From Henckelia pumila (taxonomy: Eukaryota > Streptophyta > Magnoliopsida > Lamiales > Gesneriaceae): a stretch of DNA of 64,000 nt. Location: assembly GCF_033568475.1 (NCBI RefSeq), contig NC_133123.1:24538622-24602621 (forward strand), read 5' to 3'. Below the pieces are notes generated by a model. That model was not told the DNA's origin. It did not search any database and saw only the letters and a list, made by a program, of their open reading frames with translations. Shown piece by piece: positions 22,560-34,808 of this stretch (positions are counted from its first letter, which is position 1; every line of letters starts with the position of its first letter). Position numbers and translations under genes: made by a program.

Positions 22560-24558
22560 GGTCAATGACATCATATTCTCACCCTAGTCACTGGAGATCG
22601 AGACGAGGATCTCTATCGATGTGGAAGCTGGGAAGTATGGAACTACATATATATATATAATATTTAAATTTTTTAGCTATAAATTTGAGGTAATTAACTG
22701 GTTCAATATTTATATTTCGTTTACATTATCTTCATATAGGTTTATTCCTTATAGACATGCAGTTGCCTCATATATTACGAAAAAATTTTTAGAGAGGCAC
22801 TGTGGAGAGGGTCACACATGGAAATATGTGGATGCAAGAACAAAAAAAATCTACTGGGACGAGGTTGTGATATAAATTTATAATTTTTGTTTATTCAATA
22901 TTATGTTATGTCTTAGTTGATTTCAGTCGTTAAAAATCATTTTTTTCTAAAAATATATAGTTGGCCACCTGAGAAAGAAGAAGTGGTCAAAGCGGCATGG
23001 GAGAAAAATTGCAAAAATTTGTATAGAAGGAAGTTGTACGCATGGCGACGATCAGCCCGACCACCTAGTGATGTGAATTCGACAGTATGGGTGGAAAAGA
23101 GTTTGGAGTGATCCTACATGGCAAAAGAATTTTGATATTGCAAAAAAGAATAGAAACATCGAGCCAATCGGTGCAAGAACAGGTATGGTAAAGCATACAG
23201 GTGGTTCACGCTCATACGTTGAGCACGCCATTCACATGGTAAGTGAAATATTTTGTTTGAGCCGTTAGGATTTATTTTGTTTGAGCCGTAAGGATTGCAT
23301 TTTTTTTTGTTTTAGATGATGGTTGATGGATTGAGTTTGTTTGCGTTCTATGGTAATTGGTGTTTTTTTTCCTATTGCATTTCTTTCTGTTTGGACTATA
23401 TAGTTTATTTACAAACAAGCATTTTTAATGGTTAGATATTGCAAGAAATCTTCAAACATCTTTATTTTCAATTTCTTGGAGCATTCTGCCAAGATATATC
23501 ATCAAACACTTGCTGAAAAGTGGCCGTTTAATTTATTTGATAATTTGAGTGAATGTAAGTACGTAGATTCTCTAAGAACTAGAGGTGGTCCAGTTTACTT
23601 GTTTATGTTTAAGTTACAGATTCAAGGTTCTTGAATATAGATATTAGAAATGGAACACTCTTAGTTAACTACAAGAATCATGACGTTATTGGAAACCAAG
23701 AGTTCAAATCTTTAAAAGAAATGAATAGGGTCGTGGAAATAGGATCATTTGGTGAAACCAGAGCTTGTCCATGGCTCTTATCAGGCAAATCATACAGCTT
23801 TTGATTGTGTTTGTAAGCATGGGAAGAGAATTAATAATTAACAGGTAAATGTTAAAAAATGTCAAATCTATATGTTATTATATAATCTTAGATGGAGACA
23901 TATATTGTAAATGGAACACTCTTAGTTGTTGGTGATCAGAAAGGGTATATTCGGTTGTGTTTACAGGAGGATGGAGTGTTTGGTTGGGTTTTTATAATAC
24001 TGTGTACATAATAATTATATGTTGAGTGAACTTTTAAATGATATTTAGTGTGTGTGTGTGTGTAAGTTTGAAGTGTATGTCTATTGATTTATTTACTTTG
24101 TTTTATTTTCCTTGGATGACATGCAGATGAGAATTCAGCAGGCCTCTCAACCTGTTGTTGAGAGTGAGGAGCCAATTATCCCCTCACAAGATGTCATTAA
24201 TGGTATGTATTTTGAAGTTGCTGGTGGAGTGAAACAAAAAAAAACAGATTTATGGCATAGGTTCAAAAGCGTCAATTTTCTTCCCAGATGCAATGTTGAA
24301 TCATAGCAGAGGATTGCATGTTACTTCTACTAGTCAAACCGCTATTGCTAATTTAATGTTATTGCAGTTGCCGAGGCAGTTGTTGGTGATGCCGCCGCTG
24401 CTAATGCTGCCAAGGTAAATGGGTTGACACAAAATGCAATCTTACAAGATCGTTTTGTGTCATTAGAGACTTTAGTAAAATACTTGGTTGTTGGCTTGAG
24501 AGGTCAATCTTCGGCAAATCAAACTGTTGCATCTCATGATGATGATAGGCGACTCTGA
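22560..24558 (+). pseudogene. Transposase_24 (Ptta/En/Spm family) gene, broken
   Basis: Coding blocks separated by introns: about 22740-22875 (HTWKYVDARTKKIYWDE), about 22962-23238, about 24121-24320 and about 24365-24558 (stop TGA at 24556-24558). The second block holds WPPEKEEVVKAAW, then RPPSDVNSTVW, then after a one-base frameshift near 23086 the diagnostic TGGSRSYVEHA. It ends at a plausible GTAAGT donor. The third block starts after a TGCAG acceptor and has a frameshift in an A-run at 24234-24243; the other frame continues IYGIGSKASIFFPDAM, typical of the family's C-terminal half. The last block is Ala-rich and probably helical (VAEAVVGDAAAANAAK). The family is known from plant CACTA elements; its exact role is not settled. 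This copy cannot give a full protein. Confidence 0.75.
23428..23804 (+). pseudogene. Unrecognised coding-like blocks inside the CACTA relic
   Basis: Two open stretches that do not look like the surrounding transposase. At 23428-23634 the frame reads FLEHSAKIYHQTLAEKWPFN and later RTRGGPVYLFMFKLQ. At about 23639-23804, in another frame, it reads DIRNGTLLVNYKNHDVIGN and later ETRACPWLLSGKSYSF followed by TGA. They lie where an intron of the Transposase_24 gene would be. A captured host gene fragment is possible; I do not recognise the family. Confidence 0.4.
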
Positions 24559-24905
24559 TCATATTGTTGCATTGTTTGTGATCATTTTGTTACATGGATT
24601 AAACTAGAATTTGGGTGATTTTGGTGCATGAGTTAAACTCAAATATAGAATGTTTTTTGCTGACATATGAACAATTACTTATCTACATCTTTTGATATTG
24701 TCTCTTGAATTTTACTTTTGTGGTTAAATATATTGTATATTTGATGTTGCATTGTGGTTGATTGTGTCAATTTAAGTTGAATGTTTTATTTAGGATTTTT
24801 ACCAACTGGTATGTGGCTGGCAGGGAGATCAAAATTTGTAACGGAAATTGAATTTTCGTTATAAAATTAGAGACGGAAAAATATAATTGTCACTAAAATC
24901 ATTGA

Positions 24906-25184
24906 CATAGTATATGTTTCTGTCACGACCATTATCATGTGATATAGGTCGACTTGATTCATATCTACAATAAAAATTAATATTTTTGACAGAAAAATTA
25001 ATAATTTTTCATGACTCAATCGGATCGGATGTCCACCTCATAAAATTGTCTTATCAGATGATCTCATAATTTTGTGAAAAAACAAAATCACTAAAAATTT
25101 AACAATTGACATAGACCCACGAAATATTTGAAACTTCGCGGTTTTGCTTCAAATCCTCCACATTCAGTCAACTATTTACGTTAA
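24906..25184. other. Non-coding DNA, repeat scrap
   Basis: Around 25010-25080 is a phrase (GACTCAATCGGATCGGAT, then AGATGATCTCATAATTT) resembling worn copies of the GTGAGACGGTCTCAC repeat found more clearly at 47884. Confidence 0.35.
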
Positions 25185-25574
25185 GGGCATGTTTGAAGTT
25201 GCATATTAATAATCTATGTATTAATAATTTTATCTAGTCTCACGTTTTTTTTTTGCTATATTATTTATCCATTGTTCAATTACTTATTTCACATCAATCA
25301 AATCATTAATTATTTATCTTACATCAATCAAATCATTAAATTTAAATTACTATATTATCCCTTAAATAATATTATTTATATTATTATTAATTATTAAAAG
25401 GATAAAATAATAATTTATTATTTTTATATAAAATATAACCAATCAAATCAAACAAATCATAATCTATCAATCAAATCAAATCTTATATTAACTATCTTAT
25501 TTTATTTATTTTTTATTACAATATATTACTTATCTCTATATTATTTATCTTTATCTTACACTCCAAATGGACCC
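25185..25574. mobile_element. Tourist-like (PIF/Harbinger) MITE
   Basis: 390 bp, flanked by TAA on both sides (25182-25184 and 25575-25577). The ends are GGGCATGTTTG and, inverted, GGGTCCATTTG, with further inverted similarity inward (TATTAATAATC, AGATAAATAATA). AT-rich and non-coding. The 3 bp TAA duplication and G-rich tips fit the family. Confidence 0.68.
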
Positions 25575-28500
25575 TAAAGAGAGAAGATAAATATAAAGTT
25601 AAAAACACGCACACACAACATATATAGATTCCTTTTGGGAGTTAAAATTTGTATACAAATCAAGTCAAAATATTTAAATTTAGAGGAAAAAGAGTTTTAT
25701 TTTGCTTTAAGTAGATTTTAATATATTTAAAATAAGCTTTATTCACATGAGCCACGTATGATAGCATCGATGCTGAATAAACAATCATATAAACATTTAG
25801 TAATTTCGCGGGGAAAAACTGAAAAAACCAAAACAAAAAAAATCCAAATTAATATATAAAAACCAAACTTTAACAAGTTAAAAAAACATAAATCCAAAAC
25901 ATACTCCAAAAGAGACCAACACAAGACCAAAATCCTACTTTTCCCAACTTTAACTCATTAATTTGTTTGTAGTCCAAGGAGCATGAATCTCTAAAAATAA
26001 CTATAAGATTTTATTCATATAATATAATAATACAAAAACATATATCATATTCAATTCTTTGAATCTGTTTGTATAAATATTTATAAAACGTTTTTATAAA
26101 AAAAATTCAAAATAAATTATAAAAAATTTTAAACTTTATTTTAAAAAACTAAATATATGTTTGGATAATTATTTTATAAAAACATTTTTACAATTAAAAA
26201 GTTAAATTTTGTTTTCCATTATCATTTTCAATTCTTAAAACATTAAAAATATATATATACTTAAAAAACCTTTTTTTTAAAATTATTTTTCTAAAAACTT
26301 TCTACAAAAATCTTTTGTTGAACACATTATTATTTAAATATATTTCACTTATACACAACTAAAAATTATTGTTAAAGTAATTGACCACATGAACAATTTA
26401 TATATTAAATATATCTTATATAATCAAACATCATTTAATTCAAATTCTAATTTAAAACATTATTATTAGATTTCAGTTATTATTATTATATTATTAATCT
26501 TAAGTTTAAAACTGAATAGTTGGGCCAATTCTCGAAGAGAAGAAGCCCTCCAAAAAGAGGCGTATGCTGCTTGAATGCAACGAACACACGGTATTCTTTA
26601 GTAAAAGGCGAAAGAATAGTTCGCTTTGTGCTCACTGCGCAGCTGCATGGTTTATGTTTAGTTTGACGTTTGCTATTTATAAGGTAGGCTCTCTTCTTTT
26701 GTCCAGCAATTTCTCCATGTGGGAAATGGTACTATTGTCATGCCCACCACATATACTCTCGGATTATGTCTTTTGAAGCCTCCTGATTAACAATTTCACG
26801 TTTTATTGGGTGGATTTCTATAAATGTGAAGTATCTTGTAGATGCTGCATTATTTTCAATTTTCAGATCTTATAGGTCAACGGTTCAACTGGTCGGGTCA
26901 ATTCTCGTTGAAGACTAGGGATAGAGTCAGAAATTCCAAAAAAGAGGGTCAAAACGATTTTTTATCGGATGGGGGATGGTGTAAGAAATTATTTAGAAAA
27001 ATATTTGTCACTATTGTAAACTTGAAGTCGTAACATACTAGAGAATGAACAAGGTTGAGGGGAATGGGTGCAACCACCGACCCCCCTTGGTTCCGTCGAA
27101 AATATTTTATTAAGTAAATATGATCCATATGATGATTGATATATCTCTGACAAGAATTTGAGAAAATCCACATTATAATACTCTCGATAATATATAGTTG
27201 TTTATACTTTACAATACGTAATCGCGGCCCTTTTGAGTTGTGAGAGCAAAATCTCTACCCCATGAAATGCTTCTCCACACATAGGATGTGTTATTTCCCC
27301 ATGAAGCCAATAAAAAGATGTTCCGAGAAATATTTAGTCTTAAAAGAGTCGTGTAAGAAGCACGTCAAGAGTAGTCAGAATCCGGAAACTCTTGTCGCAA
27401 GCAGTGCTTGGTTCAATCGTGTAATGTCCCGAAAATCATCCCAGCTTGAGATTGATTATGCCAACAATAATTTCTTCCACTTCAACCAATGGATAGAATG
27501 TTAATCGTAACGGTTAATGGGAACGAACAGGCATCGTTTTTAATTATCAGTTGGGAACAGTTTCTTCAATATATTACAAATCTGTCAAAATCATATTCTT
27601 GATGCTTCTATAATTTTATATGTAAAGCTAGAATTGGTTGGAGTTCACCACGATAATTATTAACCCAACTCAAACTTGTTAAGTCACCGTGTCACAATCT
27701 CAAAATCATCAAACAAAGTGGCAAAACCAAAAAATATGAACTAGAATTAGCAGGGGCCGCGCGTACGCAGGCCCCCTCTATCACAAATTATGACGTAAGC
27801 TCGACCACTTGGGCCGACTTTAGGCCAACACCCCTCCAAAGTGCAATGGAGGTTGCCAACCTAGGCCATGAACCTTGTTGATCGTCCATAGACCCCGTCC
27901 AGGTAAGTATGGAGCAAGATGCACATCCATAAGTTTACATAGGCATATGTTCTTCCTTGACTATGTTTCATAACGATGTGGGATACCCAAAATCAATGCA
28001 GGAAAATGGAAATAAAGCACATCAAGCAAAAAATAAACAAGTATGCCATACTTGTGAACTATTTTATATTATTGATATTAATTAAATTAACTATCATCAT
28101 ATAATAACATATTAGTTTTTGTAAGGATTCATAATATTTAGTTTTCGGTCTCCAAATCATAACATATTCTTATCCAAGTGAATTTTTATGTTTATCAACA
28201 TACAATATAGAGATAAATATAGATGGAGAAGAAATGCAAATTTCTCCTTTTTTATTTAAGCATCCATCAACATAAAACTATACTAATTTAGCTAATTTTT
28301 TCTTGAACATTCAAGCGTTAATGTGGGATATAGCGGTTCATAATATCAAAAGCGTGTGCAAATATATCTATTGTAATCGGCACTCGGTGTGAATAGTGTG
28401 TGGCTCGTGCTACACTACCGAATGGTTGGGAAGCATAGATTTTTTCATTATAATTCAGTGTGTTGAGGTTTGTTACACATTTTATACCTAGAAGGACAGT

Positions 28501-29929
28501 GAATGAAATTGATGAGTTTTGATTCTGGTTTTCTTAATTCTGTACTTCCAACTCTTCAGTCAAAGATAACATGTATAATTTAAGCTCTAAATTACCATGA
28601 TGTTAAATTTTGGAGGTTTGTTAACTTATTTTTAATTTTCAGATTGTTAACATACTTGAGACATGGGACCTTTTTTTTTTTTTAATCTCCTCACCCAATT
28701 TACAAGGCTCACATGTTTGCACCAGGCAACATCGTTTGTCTATGTTATCCACTTTGTCTATGACACTTGTTAAACAATAGATAAACATCAACAGAAGATA
28801 GAGTACTCTGGTTGTGTGTGGTAGTTAAAATTTCGAAATTCTTAAATTTTACTTCATAATTGTAAGTCAAAAATAATTTCGAGCTCGAAATACATGCACT
28901 ATTATATTCAATCGATCAATTCAAATCGCACGCGTTTTCTCGGATTTTGCTGTTATTCTCGTAGTTATTTATGATATCCGTCATCCAAAATTAATTATGT
29001 ATGACTAAGAATCAAACAACGTTCAAACGATACAATTTGTTCATCCAATAAACAAATATCAACAAAATCTCAGCATCAAGCAACATCAAATATGATGTAT
29101 TCCCCTTTGTCTAGGACACAAAAGGTTGTTAATTTGGACCACCTAAATTAACTAACATAGGGCAACCTCACAAGGAGCCCATGGCTTCCCTACCACCCCC
29201 CATATCAAAATCAAATAGCACATGGCGAGCTTAGGGACCTTGCATTTATTTCACATCTCTTTTGCAATTTCATGTGGGTGATCACTTTTTGCTTTAATAT
29301 AAAATTATATGAAATTATAATTTTTTCTTCACCAAATTATGCCCCCCATTAGCTCATAAAATTGATTTATAATATGATGTCAGAGTCGGAAATTAAAATG
29401 TCAAGTTTCATTATGAAAATATATATACGTGTTTCGTTAAGTTTGTTTTTAAGTTACTTTTTTTTCGTTCAGTATCACACACTGATACACACATGCTTCT
29501 TGATTTTTAGCTTACATATATCGCTTTCAGATTATGGAGTGATTTCTCGTGATCTCGAGGTTTTAATTTGCATTATATAAGATTTAGGGTCCATATCATA
29601 ATACGCAACCACTTGTTGTCTCAATACAACAGTGAGCGTGAGACAAGATGACTCACTACCCTTTCATTATTAAATTCCACATGCCCTTTGTGGGCGGCAG
29701 TCATTTTTTGGGTAGTTTTAATTTGTTCTGTCCGTTTTTAAGAAATTTGGATCACAAAATTTAATCATCACATCGAAAAGTCTTGGTGATTATATAATTT
29801 ATTCAGAACATGAATTCAAATTTTGAATTCATGTCTGATTATATTTCATTATCTCAGTAAAGGAAAAAATATTAGAGAATAGAGATTGATGTAGCAAAAA
29901 ATTGATATTGCCCGATTGTAGGGAATCTG
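25575..29929. other. Long intergenic stretch with no recognised gene
   Basis: 25580-26520 is very AT-rich. 26520-27520 is more balanced and contains short open frames (for example 27262-27504, 80 codons) that match nothing I know and lack splice or promoter support. 27050-27110 (GGTGCAACCACCGACCCCCC) and 27740-27900 look like pieces of dispersed repeats. 27900-29930 shows no coding signal. Confidence 0.45.
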
Positions 29930-30310
29930 GGTAATTGGTGGGGATCTGGATAGCTGGATTAATACTCGAAATGTTCCAAAGTCCAAACTTCGTGGGTTGT
30001 TACCTGCATCACAAAGCAAAGTGAGTGGCGCCGGGGGTTGCCCGGCGAAGACACTCCAACGCTCAAGTCAGTATTTGCCCAATAAAAGTTCTAGAGAACT
30101 AGAACATGTGACTATAGAGTGTGTACCTTAATAATGAGAGGACTTGAGCTATTTATAAATAGTCAGAAAATTTCATGAGCTTTAGCCTCTTATGGACTTT
30201 GAGGTATTTATGGGCCTTGATAAAGTATCCAAATAAATATCGGAGTAATATGAGACTCATGTGGATTGAGTCATTGGGCTGGAACCCGGGAGAAAATCAA
30301 ATTGGGTAAT
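29930..30310 (-). repeat. Fragment of a Tat-type Ty3 LTR
   Basis: Read on the minus strand it holds CTATTTATAAATAG (TATA region), then ACTGACTTGAGCGTTGGAGT and GCCCGGCAACCCCCGGCGCC. This is the recurring layout of plant Tat/Athila-type LTRs. No LTR ends or target duplication could be fixed, so it is a remnant. Related pieces lie at 40465-41220 and 52481-53060 on the plus strand. Confidence 0.6.
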
Positions 30311-30880
30311 AACCCATCAGAGATAATCATTATTATTAAAAAAAAAATAAAGAGAGCTAAAAGTTAATAAATCATAATACTAATAATGATTTATACGTGA
30401 TAATAATTATTATACATAATAGTAAAATAATTATATAATAATTTATTGTTTTATATATAATATTAATTATTATTGTTATTATTATTATTATATATGGTTA
30501 GATGGTTAGAAATAAACTAAATATAGAAGAAAATATTTTACAAAAATAAAAGAGAAAGTGAGAATGGTCATTCCATCAAAAAATAGATGGAACATGGGAA
30601 AGGTGCAAGATCTTGATTAATAACAATGAAAAATAAAATTATGTTAATGTTAATTTCGTCGTTACAATCCAATATATAAATTTAATCACCCTTGTTAAAA
30701 CTATATCAAACATTTAATATAGTATCATATCATTTTGTTTATCCTTAATTTATCCTTATATTATATATCATATACTTATCATATCCTATGGATCAAACTA
30801 TACCTAAGAGTATACGAAGCAACAAATCAACCGGCAAGTATCTTATGTATAGTTTAGTGTTATAAGGATAACAAGGATTA
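30311..30880. other. AT-rich intergenic DNA
   Basis: Dominated by AT-rich runs such as ATTATTATTATTATTA near 30470. No feature seen. Confidence 0.5.
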
Positions 30881-31038
30881 TTCTATGCTACACCTGGAGT
30901 ACTTCTCCCCCCATGATGTGGTCAAATGTCAACCATTGGATCATCAACACACATGTCAATTTCCATAAAACTATAAGGGTCCCACGTGATCTTATGGTAT
31001 TGAAATAGAGGGAGAAACACTCCCGATATAGCATAGAA
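30881..31038. mobile_element. Fold-back MITE with TA flanks
   Basis: 158 bp. The ends are TTCTATGCTACACCTGGAGT and, inverted, TTCTATGCTATATCGGGAGT, continuing to TTCTCCC on both arms. TA stands on both sides (30879-30880, 31039-31040), which would fit a TA-targeting element, but the tips are not the usual Stowaway ones. A phrase like its right end occurs at 18612-18635. Confidence 0.6.
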
Positions 31039-31221
31039 TAACCCAGATAACAATGAGTTTCGAGTTTTTCCATTTTTTTGAGTAAAACAATTGGTCCGAG
31101 TTTAATGGGTTATCAACCAAAAAACAGTTTCACTCTAAGGTAGTGTTTGAGAGAGTTTCTACGAAAATCTTTCACAAAATTTCAAATTTGTACGAAGGAA
31201 AAACTAAGAAATATTTCTTAT

Positions 31222-33319
31222 TGTAACGCCCCGAAAAATACCCAATTAAATAATTTATGATAATTGGAATTAAATTTCTAAGTTTCATAAATTAAAGAAC
31301 TGAAATTGAAGTCTACAGATGATCAGGAACCGAATTGCAATTTTGGGGAAGTTCAGGGACTAACATATAAAAAGTTGAATGGGACCCCATGAAATAAATA
31401 ATTAGGGGAGAGTTGTCTCCCTAATAATTCTCTCATTATCTTCTTTCTCATTCATCCGAGAGGAGAGAAGGAAGACTCTCATCTACATTTTTGTTCTCCA
31501 AGCTTCGATCCAAATCGATCCGACCAGTAGAATTTTGATTCGAGCACGGTTTTGGAATCCTTGAGATAAGGGCTACGTTTCTACGTAAGTATGATTAAAT
31601 TCTACCAAGTTTTAATTTTTAGATGTTGTTGGATTCTAATTTTAGTTGGATAAATATGTTCTTGAGATAATAGAGATGGTATATCTAAGACGGTTTGAGA
31701 AAATACCATCGTTTGAACATGTTTTTGATTTTCGAAGAATTTTCAGAATTTCTGGAATTTTTGGATGATGATTTTCAAAAATTAGAGATGATATTGATGA
31801 TGATATTGTCTTGGAATTGTAAAAATATTGGTGTTGAGAATTTTTGGAAATACCGATTTTTAGACGTTATGTCGTCGGATTGAATTTTGAAGAAATTGTT
31901 GAATATTCGGCTTGACGAGAATTATAAGGAATGATATCGAGAAATAATGTTGTCCATTTCAGATTTTGAATTGGAATTTATTGAATTGGAATCGCAAGAA
32001 ATTGAGTTGTTTAGAGTTCGGTCAAGATTGAGATTGATTATTGTTCGAAATGCGATTTTTGGATCGAACAAGAAATTGATATGAATTTCATATGAATGTA
32101 GCTTTCAAGACTTGAGCATTCTGGACTTGGAATTGAGGTATGAATAGACAATGAAGAGCTTGGGATTGAATCCTCGAGAATATTTTGAGATTCTCGAGCC
32201 CAATAAATCACACACTTATTTGTTATATTATTTGAATTATATGAATTGATTGAATAGCATGAAATTATGAATTTGATTTTATTCGATGATTATCGATATA
32301 TGATTCATGCTAATGATTTGATATATGAGATGAGATGCTCAGATTGAGCAGATATTTTGATATATTGAATTGCATCATCTCATTCATATTGAGCCAGACT
32401 TTGTTCAAATTTGATGGCAGACTTGCCTAGATTGCAGCGGACGTTTGGGTCTATATTTGAGTGGCATGGAATGTAGAACAACTTCCATGACATAATACAC
32501 TATATAGGAGTGTCAAAGTCCGGGGTTGAGAAGCTCAACGCCCACCCCGATTGGGAGAGTAGGTGGTGACGTTGTGTTTTCTTTCCCTTGGGATCCCTAA
32601 GATCAAGAATCAAACTGAATCAGAGAATTTATAACCCCGGATTCTTGAGCATGCATTTCTTCCATGCATTATCCATTTGAGATTACTTATGGATTTATAT
32701 TGATATCATTGAAATGTTTAAATGCTCATTTGTTTCTGTCATTCATACTGAGTTTTTATACTCACCGGTTTTCCGGCTGTTGCTTTGTCTTGTGTGTGTG
32801 CATTGCAACAGGTGGTTCGGGGTCAAGCTTTAGAGAACCTTAAAGATTTGAAATGAGAGTAGAAGTGGAGCTCGGGTCTAGCAGACAAATAATTTTAAAT
32901 ACATTTTGAAAACATGTTGAATTTTGGAGTGTTCAAACTTGTTGCATTTTACACTCGTTTGAATGATTTTCAGACATCTCTTTATTGTATATTGTGATCA
33001 AGACTTTGAGAGGTCACCATTCCGGGTCTTTGGAGCAAGAAAATAAGAAAAAAAAAATAGAGATTTTCGAAGCCCCAGCGCGCCCGCGAAGCCCAGGGGC
33101 GCGCCCGCGCATTCGGTGCGCAATTTTGCGTAATGGAGGCGCGGCCGCGCTGCCGCAGCGCAGCAGCGGCGCGCCCGCGCCGGTGGGAGGCGCGCCCGTG
33201 CCTCCTCCCCTAAAAAAAAAAAACTTTTCGCGACGCGTTTTTGCGTCGCCAAATGTAAGGCATGCATCGCCAAATGTCTTATTGATTATTTTTAAATATT
33301 TGCACCCGAGGTCTCCACA
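31222..33319 (+). repeat. 5' LTR of the second Ty3 element
   Basis: 2098 bp, TGTAACGCCCCG to GGTCTCCACA. A GC-rich island lies at about 33075-33210, near the U5 end, with the perfect 12 bp palindrome GCGCGGCCGCGC at 33139-33150 and many GCGCGCCCGCG words. It is the longer LTR because the other has deletions within the island and near 39470. Confidence 0.93.
33075..33210. repeat. CpG-rich island in the LTR
   Basis: About 135 bp of GCGC, GCCCGCG and GCCGCGC words in an otherwise AT-rich LTR, ending 110 bp before the LTR terminus. Open frames on both strands here reflect composition only. The matching stretch in the other LTR (about 39875-39962) is shorter, as expected for slippage in repetitive GC DNA. 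Confidence 0.85.
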
Positions 33320-33324
33320 TTAGG

Positions 33325-33336
33325 TGGTATCAGAGC
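33325..33336 (+). other. Primer-binding site, initiator Met tRNA type
   Basis: TGGTATCAGAGC five bases after the 5' LTR end at 33319, the same as in the first element. Confidence 0.92.
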
Positions 33337-33688
33337 GATAAAGATGCCTTGAGTTGACATTAGAAGATTGAGAACGGGGTAGATCGAGTCCTCTTGATTT
33401 AATTTTTGCATGAGATTGATTTCATTGCATTACTACATGAATTCCATGAGAGCATGCTTTGCTGCTTTAAGATTATGTGACTACTTGATTCTTTGAATAA
33501 ATTGTAAAGCATGTCATGATTGAACAGTGAATCAGATCGATTCCCTTTTTGAGAATTTCAAGAATGAAATGGAATGATTCCAGATAAGAAATTGAGCATG
33601 ATTGAACTGAAAGAGCAGAGAATGAACGATATGGAATTGATCCTTTGATATATTAACTGTTTATGCATTGGTTTTGTATTATTAGAAA

Positions 33689-34808
33689 ATGGCTCCTCGT
33701 AGGAAAAGAAACAATCCTAGGGAAGAGGAAGCACCTCAGACTGAGGAAGTGCCTCGAGCAGTAGAAATACCTCAAGCTTAGGAGGGCAGAAAATTATTGA
33801 AAATGAGATGACTTGAATCATGATTATAAGATGAATATCTTGATTACTTATTGAATAATCATGATGGTTTTGATGTCTGCATGAGATTTTAATGCAGGGT
33901 TCAGTATGAGATAAATACAGGAGATTCATATCAAGAGTTAATGATCTTGGCTATTGATGTCATGAGACCGAAATGACAACTATGAAATCTATTCTCGAGT
34001 AGGATGAATTATAATCCCCTAAAACCTGATAGGCCAGGACTAAACGAGGTAAGATCTAATGTTTTGATGCATTTGAACTAAATGTGTCAGATAACCTTGA
34101 GCAGAACAAAGATAAACCTTTGAGCCTGAGGATTTTGGAAGAATACAGAATTAATACAGTAAGAATTCTTAAGATTAGAATTCTATTGTTTCTAACTCGT
34201 TAATTTCAAGAACGTGTTGTAGGCTTTGTGATAGTGTAACAAACACTTTGAGACCAAAGCTAGAATTACAGATACCCATCTTGGAAGATGAATCGACTTA
34301 ACAGTGATGCTAAGATTGATATGTTGATACCAAGGGATCGAGCAAAAATGATTTGAGATCCGAATGTACCCAGTAAGATGATTGTGTTTATTATGCCTTT
34401 TGCGTTATGAGTATGAGAAATGAATAAATTATATCATGCTGCTTAGAGTTAACGTGTTGAGATTTTGATGATATATTGATTTATCGGGAATTGATCTAAG
34501 CATGCAATATAATTGAAATTTACTATTGCATTTTTAAATGTCAGTACTCATACACTAAGGATTGGGAAGAGCTAATTAATAGGATGTCCTGAGAATCCTA
34601 TTAGAGCCCAATCAATTGTATCGAAGATTGATTATTAAGTTATTCGATACTAAGTTGCGAGAATAATGTTATGATCGAGTCTTACATAAATGATATATAT
34701 TGGGTTTTATTATTAAAATGACTGGATGAGATATTATGAACAAAATCGTTTAGATTATACGATTTGAGAAATGTTCGAGGAGAACCTCGATTCCTCTAGA
34801 ACAAGAGG
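33689..34808 (+). pseudogene. Gag and protease remnant
   Basis: An ATG at 33689 opens MAPRRKRNNPREEEAPQTEE and stops at TAG 33779-33781 after 30 codons. This basic/acidic start is usual for such gag proteins. Beyond it I find no intact capsid, zinc knuckle or DTG motif up to 34800. The region is either heavily mutated or rearranged; its length is only slightly less than expected. Confidence 0.65.

Larger units (their letters stand above)
22064..24905 (+). mobile_element. Relic of a CACTA (En/Spm) DNA transposon
   Basis: The left end is CACTACAAAAAA at 22064, preceded by TTA, as in CACTA elements. Subterminal words such as GTAACGGATTTAT and GACAAATAT follow, and related words (TTTGTAACGGAAATT, GAGACGGAAAAAT) reappear at 24830-24880. 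No TAGTG right terminus was found, so the right border is approximate and probably lost. Inside lie an acidic coding block (22169-22455) and a broken gene with the plant Transposase_24 (Ptta/En/Spm) signature. Most of the main transposase ORF (TNPD type) is missing. Confidence 0.72.

Noticed and set aside
24780..24960. Exact right end of the CACTA element
   Set aside because: Subterminal-like words are present but no TAGTG tip or matching TTA flank was found, so no end is claimed.
27262..27504. 80-codon frame starting MKCFSTHRMCYF
   Set aside because: No family recognised and no exon context; kept only as a remark in the intergenic entry.
32985..33323. Open frames of about 90-110 codons in the GC-rich part of the second element's LTR
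   Set aside because: Frames are open on both strands because of GC composition; Arg/Ala/Pro-rich translation with no family match.
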